Source: Marinoscillum sp049115815 (lineage in GTDB: Bacteria > Bacteroidota > Bacteroidia > Cytophagales > Cyclobacteriaceae). Taken from it: a DNA stretch of 64,000 nucleotides. Every line of letters starts with the position of its first letter. The first letter of the stretch is position 1. Positions 59,491-64,000 of this stretch are shown in pieces. A model generated the notes under the pieces. The model ran no database searches. It saw only the letters and a list, made by a program, of their open reading frames with translations, and was not told the origin of the DNA. The stretch covers positions 124,001 to 188,000 of the forward strand of contig JAGDZO010000019.1 in assembly GCA_049115815.1 (NCBI GenBank), in the 5' to 3' direction. The translations under genes were made by a program, and so were the position numbers.

Positions 59491-60105
59491 GCCTGAACAC
59501 TTGAGCACATTTCATACTTTCTACTTTCACGAATTACATCTCCCTCCCATCCCGCTACCCAACACACCCCTCTTCAAAGAGGGAATGTTTCTTTCGATCA
59601 AATTTTGAGGCAGCCTAGATACTTGATTAATAATTATCCTGAACACTTTAGCACATTAGCACGTCTCAACTTAAAACTTTACACTTTCAAACTTTCATGA
59701 ATTACATCTCCCTGCTCTCGCTCTGCCACACACACCCCTCTTCAAAGAGGGAATTTTTCCTTTCGATTAAATATTGATTTAGCACAGTAACTTGAATGAA
59801 TAAAGAACTGAACACTTAAACACATGAACACATCTCAACTTAAAACTTTACGCTTTCAGTTTTCCACTTTACACTAACTACATCTCCCTGCTCTCGCTCA
59901 TCCCTACGCACCCCTCTTCGAAGAGGGAATTTTTCTTTCGATCAAATTTTGAGGCAGCCTAGATACTTGATTAATAATTACCCTGAACACTTTAGCACAT
60001 TAGCACGTCTCAACTTAATACTTTTTACACTTTCAGTTTTCAACTTTTCATTATCAATTAGTCATTTTCAATTCCCCATTATCAATTATCAATTATCATA
60101 AGTTG
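59491..60105. repeat. Tandem array, about three copies of a 170-bp unit with hairpins
   Basis: Full units begin at the shared TACATCTCCC, at 59535, 59703 and 59879 (spacing 168 and 176 bases), with a partial unit from 59491. Each holds the hairpin CCCTCTT/AAGAGGG at 59568-59583, 59736-59751 and 59912-59927; the loop varies (CA, CA, CG) while the stem stays. Following segments also repeat (GAACACTTTAGCACATTAGC, CAACTTAAAACTTT). The array ends in short ATTATCA repeats. No protein is encoded. Confidence 0.85.
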
Positions 60106-60370
60106 CTAGAACCGCAGAGGTATCAAAATAGACCGGATGGAAGCGGGGCTGAAAGCAAGAGCGGACAGCCGGACTGAAGCTAAATACGGAGGTAAAATGC
60201 CTCTCTCCTTAGAAGTAAAAAAAGGGATGAAGATTCGCATCATTTCTTGTTGGCTTGTTCGTTATATTTACGGAATGGCCTTCATACTCTCCGCTTGCTC
60301 GGAGGTGAAATTGGGCCAATGAATGATAAATTATTAGTCGCTTCGGTGATCAACATAAGATAGAATAAAC
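60106..60370 (+). other. Purine-rich, GC-rich intergenic stretch with possible RNA structure
   Basis: After the AT-rich repeats the composition changes abruptly: 60112-60205 is G/A-rich (GGATGGAAGCGGGGCTG, GAGCGGACAGCCGG). GGCTG (60147-60151) can pair with CAGCC (60166-60170). A 61-codon frame at 60137-60322 has no coding character I trust. This may be a small RNA, a 5' leader of ricT or a dispersed repeat. Confidence 0.4.
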
Positions 60371-61549
60371 ATGGGATGTGCTTCATGTGGCACGGCGGTA
60401 AGTGAAGATGGAGTAACCTTAGGGTGCAATAACAATGGGGGCTGTAGCTCCGGAGGTTGTAACAAAATGAATGTATTCGACTGGCTGTCCAACATGGAAG
60501 CGCCGGTGGTGAGTCATTTTGACATTGTAGAGGTTCGCTTCAAAAACGGTCGTAAGGAGTTTTTTAGGAATTCGGAAAAACTGGATCTAACCACGGGAGA
60601 TGCTGTGGTGGTGGATGTGCCAAATGGCCATCACTTGGGCCATGTCTCGCTGCAGGGCGAACTGGTAAGGCTACAGATGAAGAAGAAAAATGTAGCGAAC
60701 GATGGCGAAATCAAATCAATATATAGGATAGCTTCTCAGCGTGATATAGATAAATACCGTGAGGTAAAGAAACGAGAACTGCCTACGCTCTATCGTACTC
60801 GAAAGGTGATAGAGGAGCTTGGTCTCAAAATGAAATTGACGGATGTGGAATATCAGGCTGACAATGTGAAGGCCACCTTCTACTACAGCGCTGATGAGCG
60901 TGTGGATTTCAGAGAGTTGATCAAAAGATTGGCCGGGGAATTTAGAATAAGGGTAGAGATGCGCCAGATTAGCCTGAGACAAGAAGCCGGTAGGCTGGGT
61001 GGTATTGGCTCATGTGGCAGGGAACTTTGCTGCTCTACGTGGCTCGGAGATTTCAAGAGCGTAAGTACGCAAGCCGCCCGCTATCAAAATCTTTCGCTGA
61101 ATCCTGGTAAGCTATCGGGCCAGTGTGGTAGGCTGAAATGCTGTCTAAACTATGAACTAGACACCTACATGGATGCGCTTAAAGATATCCCCAAGGTGGA
61201 TAAGCATCTGGAAACAGAACAAGGTAAGGCTAAGCTTCAAAAAACGGACATCTTCAAAAAAATCATGTGGTTTGGATATGATGGTGAAAATACCTGGTAT
61301 CCGCTAGACGTAGCCCGCGTTAATGAGATCATCGCGCTCAATGCCAAAGGAAAAAAACCCGTGACTTTGGCCGAAGATGTGATAGAGACGGTGAATGAAG
61401 ATGTAGGACTTAATAGCGACCTGGTAGCTATGGATCGCAAATTCAGCAAGGGGAATCCGAACAAAAAGCGCAAGAAAAATAAAAAGCGTAACTGGAAGAA
61501 AAACAAAAAAGGCCATAACAAGCCGGAGAATAAGTCTAAACCGTCATGA
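60371..61549 (+). CDS. ricT: PSP1-domain protein RicT (YaaT family)
   Basis: A 392-residue protein with the PSP1 domain (about 80-290). The Cys-rich N-terminus (MGCASCGTAV...GCSSGGC) and central GIGSCGRELCCSTWL and SGQCGRLKCCLNYE motifs are characteristic; the cysteines could hold an Fe-S cluster as in B. subtilis RicT. The C-terminal 40 residues are extremely Lys/Asn rich. RicT acts with RicA and RicF in RNase Y-dependent RNA processing in Firmicutes; its role in Bacteroidota is less known. The stop overlaps gldH by four bases. Confidence 0.9.
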   Translation: MGCASCGTAVSEDGVTLGCNNNGGCSSGGCNKMNVFDWLSNMEAPVVSHFDIVEVRFKNGRKEFFRNSEKLDLTTGDAVVVDVPNGHHLGHVSLQGELVRLQMKKKNVANDGEIKSIYRIASQRDIDKYREVKKRELPTLYRTRKVIEELGLKMKLTDVEYQADNVKATFYYSADERVDFRELIKRLAGEFRIRVEMRQISLRQEAGRLGGIGSCGRELCCSTWLGDFKSVSTQAARYQNLSLNPGKLSGQCGRLKCCLNYELDTYMDALKDIPKVDKHLETEQGKAKLQKTDIFKKIMWFGYDGENTWYPLDVARVNEIIALNAKGKKPVTLAEDVIETVNEDVGLNSDLVAMDRKFSKGNPNKKRKKNKKRNWKKNKKGHNKPENKSKPS

Positions 61550-62013
61550 GAAGCTTATTAGGAACTGTGGGGTTGATGCTGATATTATGGTCATGCGATC
61601 CCAATCGTGTAATGGAAGACAATAAGAACCTGGAAGGCGCCTACTGGCACAAGGACTCAGTTGTCAGATTTGATTTTGAAATAGCGGACGTGGGAGCTTC
61701 GTACAATGTGTATGCTAACATTCGCAACGCACAGCATTATCCATTCTATAATCTCTACTACAAATATGCTATTAAAGATGCCGATGGTAACGAGATTGCT
61801 CAGAAACTAGAAAGCATCAATCTATTTGACCCAAAAACCGGAGAACCGTACGGTAGTGGTTTGGGAGATTTGTTTGATCATAGGCAGCTGATATTGGAGA
61901 ACTACAGATTTCCAAGTGCTGGCAACTTTGAAATCAGCCTGACTCAATATATGAGGCGCGATAGCTTACCGCTAATCCTCTCTATGGGTGCCAGAGTCGA
62001 AAAGGCCGAGTAG
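61546..62013 (+). CDS. gldH: Gliding motility lipoprotein GldH
   Basis: A 155-residue lipoprotein (lipobox LILWSC at about 12-17) with one beta-rich domain, of normal GldH length. SVVRFDFEIADVGASYNVYANIRNAQHYPFYNLYYKY and YGSGLGDLFDHRQLIL are the conserved parts. GldH is needed for gliding and the type 9 secretion-linked motility machinery in flavobacteria. Its linkage to ricT is a common Bacteroidota arrangement, which supports the call. Confidence 0.88.
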   Translation: MRSLLGTVGLMLILWSCDPNRVMEDNKNLEGAYWHKDSVVRFDFEIADVGASYNVYANIRNAQHYPFYNLYYKYAIKDADGNEIAQKLESINLFDPKTGEPYGSGLGDLFDHRQLILENYRFPSAGNFEISLTQYMRRDSLPLILSMGARVEKAE

Positions 62014-62104
62014 TTGTTGGGTTGTTGGGTGAAAAACGGCTTTGTGGGAGGATAGGTTGGTCGTCAAAAATCGATTTTTATTACTTTTCTTCTTTAGCCT
62101 TCAT

Positions 62105-64000
62105 TCACATCCTATTCACAAACTGTGATACCTTCTCGTGGGTCTTCTCCCGATTCATCCAGTATTCACGACTGTAAAATTGTAAATACTTCCACCCCTT
62201 CTCGATGAAATGTCGCTGCCTATAGCAATGAGATTCTTTGGGCGATAGTGTGTCGTAGTACAAATCATCATCTGTTAGTATCAATCCCGAATCTTGATTT
62301 CTAGTGCGTATTGTCAGATCTGCAAACGGTAAAGTCTTATCGATAGCGTAGCCTTCTCCTTTATGAGCCAGCCGATTTCTCAGGTACCAAGTAGATTCCC
62401 TCACTTCGTCGAGCTGGACATTTGGTTGCCATTCTCCATCGCTTACCTGTTTGGCATATTCGAGATACGCTTTGAGCAGTTTAGGCCCTTGATTGACTGT
62501 CTTTTCGGTCTTGAGCTGACCAGGCAATATACTTGTGACAATGTGCACAGCTTCCTTGGCACGAGTGATAGCGACATTGAGCCTGTTCTCACCGCCTGCC
62601 TGATTCAGGCTACCAAATCGAAGTTGCAGATTACCTTTTTCATCGGGAGCATAGGCGGTAGAAAAGATGATTATATCACGCTCATCCCCTTGCACGTTTT
62701 CTATATTCTTCACGAACAAAGAAGCCGGCAAGCTGATATTACCATTGTCAATCAATTCATCTAGCATATCGAGAATCAACGACTGCTGTTTAGAATTGAA
62801 AGTGACTACTCCCATAGACTTTTGAGGATCATTAGCGACCAGTCTTTGAATAAGACTTACTACATGATCTGCTTCTATCTGGTTGCTGTTATCCTGCCAG
62901 ACGCCATCCAGCTTGTGGTATTGAATCGGTGAGGTATTGGATGCGTTGAACAATTGATAGTCTGGCAACAGCTTTAGTTTCCCTTGATAAAAATGGAGAT
63001 TGGAAAACTCAATGAGCTCCAAAAACTTGCTTCTATAGTGACCTCTCAGACCAAATTCTGGTAAATACTGCTTACCCAGAGACAGCAATGAATCTACCTC
63101 CAGTTCTGGAGACTCATCTTCCTCGTTTTCCCATCGTACTCGATACAAATCATTCGGCTGTAGCTGCTTGTCATCACCCACTATCACTACTTGCTTGCCC
63201 CGATACATAGCCGGTACACCTCGCTCTGCAAAACATTGAGATGCCTCATCGAAAATCACCAGATCGAAAGTCTGCTCCATGGGGAAAATGGCCGAAGCAG
63301 ATTCTGGGGAAGTCAGCCAGCATGGCAAAAGCGAAAAAAGTTCTTCGTGAAAATGAGAAATAACCCTTCTAATTGGCCACACTTTTCGCTTCTTGGTCAC
63401 CTGATGGTGAAGGTCTCTATAGGTCACCAAGTTATTCAGACGGTTGTAGCTCAGGTCCTCATAAGTTCTTTCTCTGGATTTCAGCAAGAGGATATCCTGA
63501 CTAAGCTCTTGCTTTCGCAAAATGGCTTCTTGCAGATCTTTGGTAAGGTGGTCTATTTTATATGAAGAAACGGCTTTCAGTATTGGATACTTGGTTTCTA
63601 TGTGATCAATCCATGCTATGGCGATGCTATTTTCAAATAATTTGAAAACCTCTTCTTTCTGACCGGAGGTCTTCTCTATCAGCTTGGTAACCAAACCTTT
63701 CTCTTCACGCGTGAAACCATCCGTAATGGCATGGTACTCGACCAATGAGTCAAAGTCCTCTTTTAGCTGCTTGGCCAATGCTGGAGATCTTTCAGGATGA
63801 AGGAGTATCGCTCTGATTTGTTTTTCTGTCAAGTAGGCACTCCACTTGAGTAGTTGATTAGGCAGCTGCTCAAGTGCTGCCACCAACTCTAGGAGATTGC
63901 CCACATAGGTTTGCCTATTCTGATTTTTGAAAGGAAAATACTGATCAATGGTCCTCACCTTCTCACATATCTTTACGCATTTTAATGCGAGCTTCTGATA
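62105..64000 (-). CDS. SF1 (Upf1-like) helicase with C-terminal nuclease-like domain, 3' part
   Basis: The frame is open to the right edge, so the 5' end with Walker A is missing; 631 residues are visible. Helicase motifs: II LVIFDEASQCF, III VVIVGDDKQL, IV-like LRGHYRS, V QGDERDIIIFSTA, VI NVAITRAKEAVHIV. The last 110 residues (about GYAIDKTLPFADLTI to the end) resemble the restriction-endonuclease-like domain of the MTES_1575/DUF559 type; where that family has a Glu-x-Asp, this has TDDD. DUF4011-type helicases with such endonuclease ends are associated with phage defence in other bacteria. Whether the nuclease is active is uncertain. Confidence 0.85.
   Translation of the reverse strand, partial: YQKLALKCVKICEKVRTIDQYFPFKNQNRQTYVGNLLELVAALEQLPNQLLKWSAYLTEKQIRAILLHPERSPALAKQLKEDFDSLVEYHAITDGFTREEKGLVTKLIEKTSGQKEEVFKLFENSIAIAWIDHIETKYPILKAVSSYKIDHLTKDLQEAILRKQELSQDILLLKSRERTYEDLSYNRLNNLVTYRDLHHQVTKKRKVWPIRRVISHFHEELFSLLPCWLTSPESASAIFPMEQTFDLVIFDEASQCFAERGVPAMYRGKQVVIVGDDKQLQPNDLYRVRWENEEDESPELEVDSLLSLGKQYLPEFGLRGHYRSKFLELIEFSNLHFYQGKLKLLPDYQLFNASNTSPIQYHKLDGVWQDNSNQIEADHVVSLIQRLVANDPQKSMGVVTFNSKQQSLILDMLDELIDNGNISLPASLFVKNIENVQGDERDIIIFSTAYAPDEKGNLQLRFGSLNQAGGENRLNVAITRAKEAVHIVTSILPGQLKTEKTVNQGPKLLKAYLEYAKQVSDGEWQPNVQLDEVRESTWYLRNRLAHKGEGYAIDKTLPFADLTIRTRNQDSGLILTDDDLYYDTLSPKESHCYRQRHFIEKGWKYLQFYSREYWMNREKTHEKVSQFVNRM

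Noticed and set aside
59323..59508. A 61-codon open frame on the minus strand
   Set aside because: It extends into the tandem repeat array, has no promoter and its composition is unlike neighbouring proteins; possibly a gene remnant at most.
59535..60050. CRISPR array
   Set aside because: The repeats are about 170 bp, contiguous and only three, with no spacer-repeat alternation and no cas genes.
60137..60322. A 61-codon open frame on the plus strand starting in the GC-rich segment
   Set aside because: The first half is the purine-rich, possibly structured stretch; no domain, signal or conservation argument supports coding.

Overview
The window looks like chromosomal DNA of a Bacteroidota bacterium, most likely a marine or free-living member of the Cytophagales. 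The evidence is a GldH-type gliding lipoprotein, a short primary sigma factor (290 residues), a TonB-dependent receptor with an N-terminal carboxypeptidase-like domain, a propeller sensor kinase, almost no Shine-Dalgarno sequences, and repeated matches to the Bacteroidota promoter consensus TTTG-N19/20-TAnnTTTG. I cannot name the genus from sequence alone. Most of the window is ordinary core chromosome with short operons on both strands. Both edges cut genes: a Wzi-like outer-membrane protein at 1 and a large helicase at 64000.

Layout. 1-7.7 kb: Wzi-like fragment, mltG, a YbgC-like thioesterase, a YihY-family membrane protein, tRNA-Ser(UGA) with promoter and terminator, a SRAP/HMCES-like protein, and a membrane-anchored MutS-like ATPase. 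7.7-12.7 kb (minus): a four-gene Anbu proteasome-like cluster (ATP-grasp, alpha-E, Anbu, transglutaminase-like), preceded by clpS-recR. 12.8-18.8 kb: a sodium:solute symporter, a CopG/PemK toxin-antitoxin pair, an alkyltransferase-like protein without its cysteine, an SDR, then an ABC ATPase, PduO-type adenosyltransferase and ilvE. 18.8-26.3 kb: hemE, sdaA, an M42-like peptidase, hpt-adk-obg, and grpE-dnaJ. 26.3-33.4 kb: a secreted protein, a YhhN-like enzyme, a propeller histidine kinase, an MFS carrier, and prfB with its programmed frameshift.

33.4-37.8 kb is the clearest accessory region. It holds a higBA pair, a complete REP-associated tyrosine transposase (RAYT) with palindromic ends, a relic of a second RAYT end, a stray REP copy, and a 491-bp direct duplication of the 3' end of a serine hydrolase gene on either side of the transposase. 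37.8-48.3 kb is core again: a CBS protein, a heptose kinase-like protein, an aminotransferase, a porin-like barrel, rpoD, a 5'-nucleotidase, MFS and MATE exporters and a Nudix enzyme. At 48.3-49.1 kb a second higBA-type pair sits between two identical 32-bp direct repeats. 49-62 kb carries a TonB receptor, rnhB, exonuclease III, gcvT-comB, a MazG-like enzyme, a 170-bp tandem repeat array with hairpins, and ricT-gldH. The last 1.9 kb is the 3' part of an SF1 helicase with a nuclease-like C-terminus.

Most noteworthy: the RAYT/REP locus with its gene-fragment duplication; the TA pair between 32-bp repeats; several genes whose TAnnTTTG box ends only 4-6 bases before the ATG (predicted leaderless mRNAs); a DnaJ with only half of its zinc-binding motifs; and the helicase-nuclease at the right edge. 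No CRISPR array, prophage or rRNA operon was seen, and I did not find a clearly unprecedented multi-gene system.
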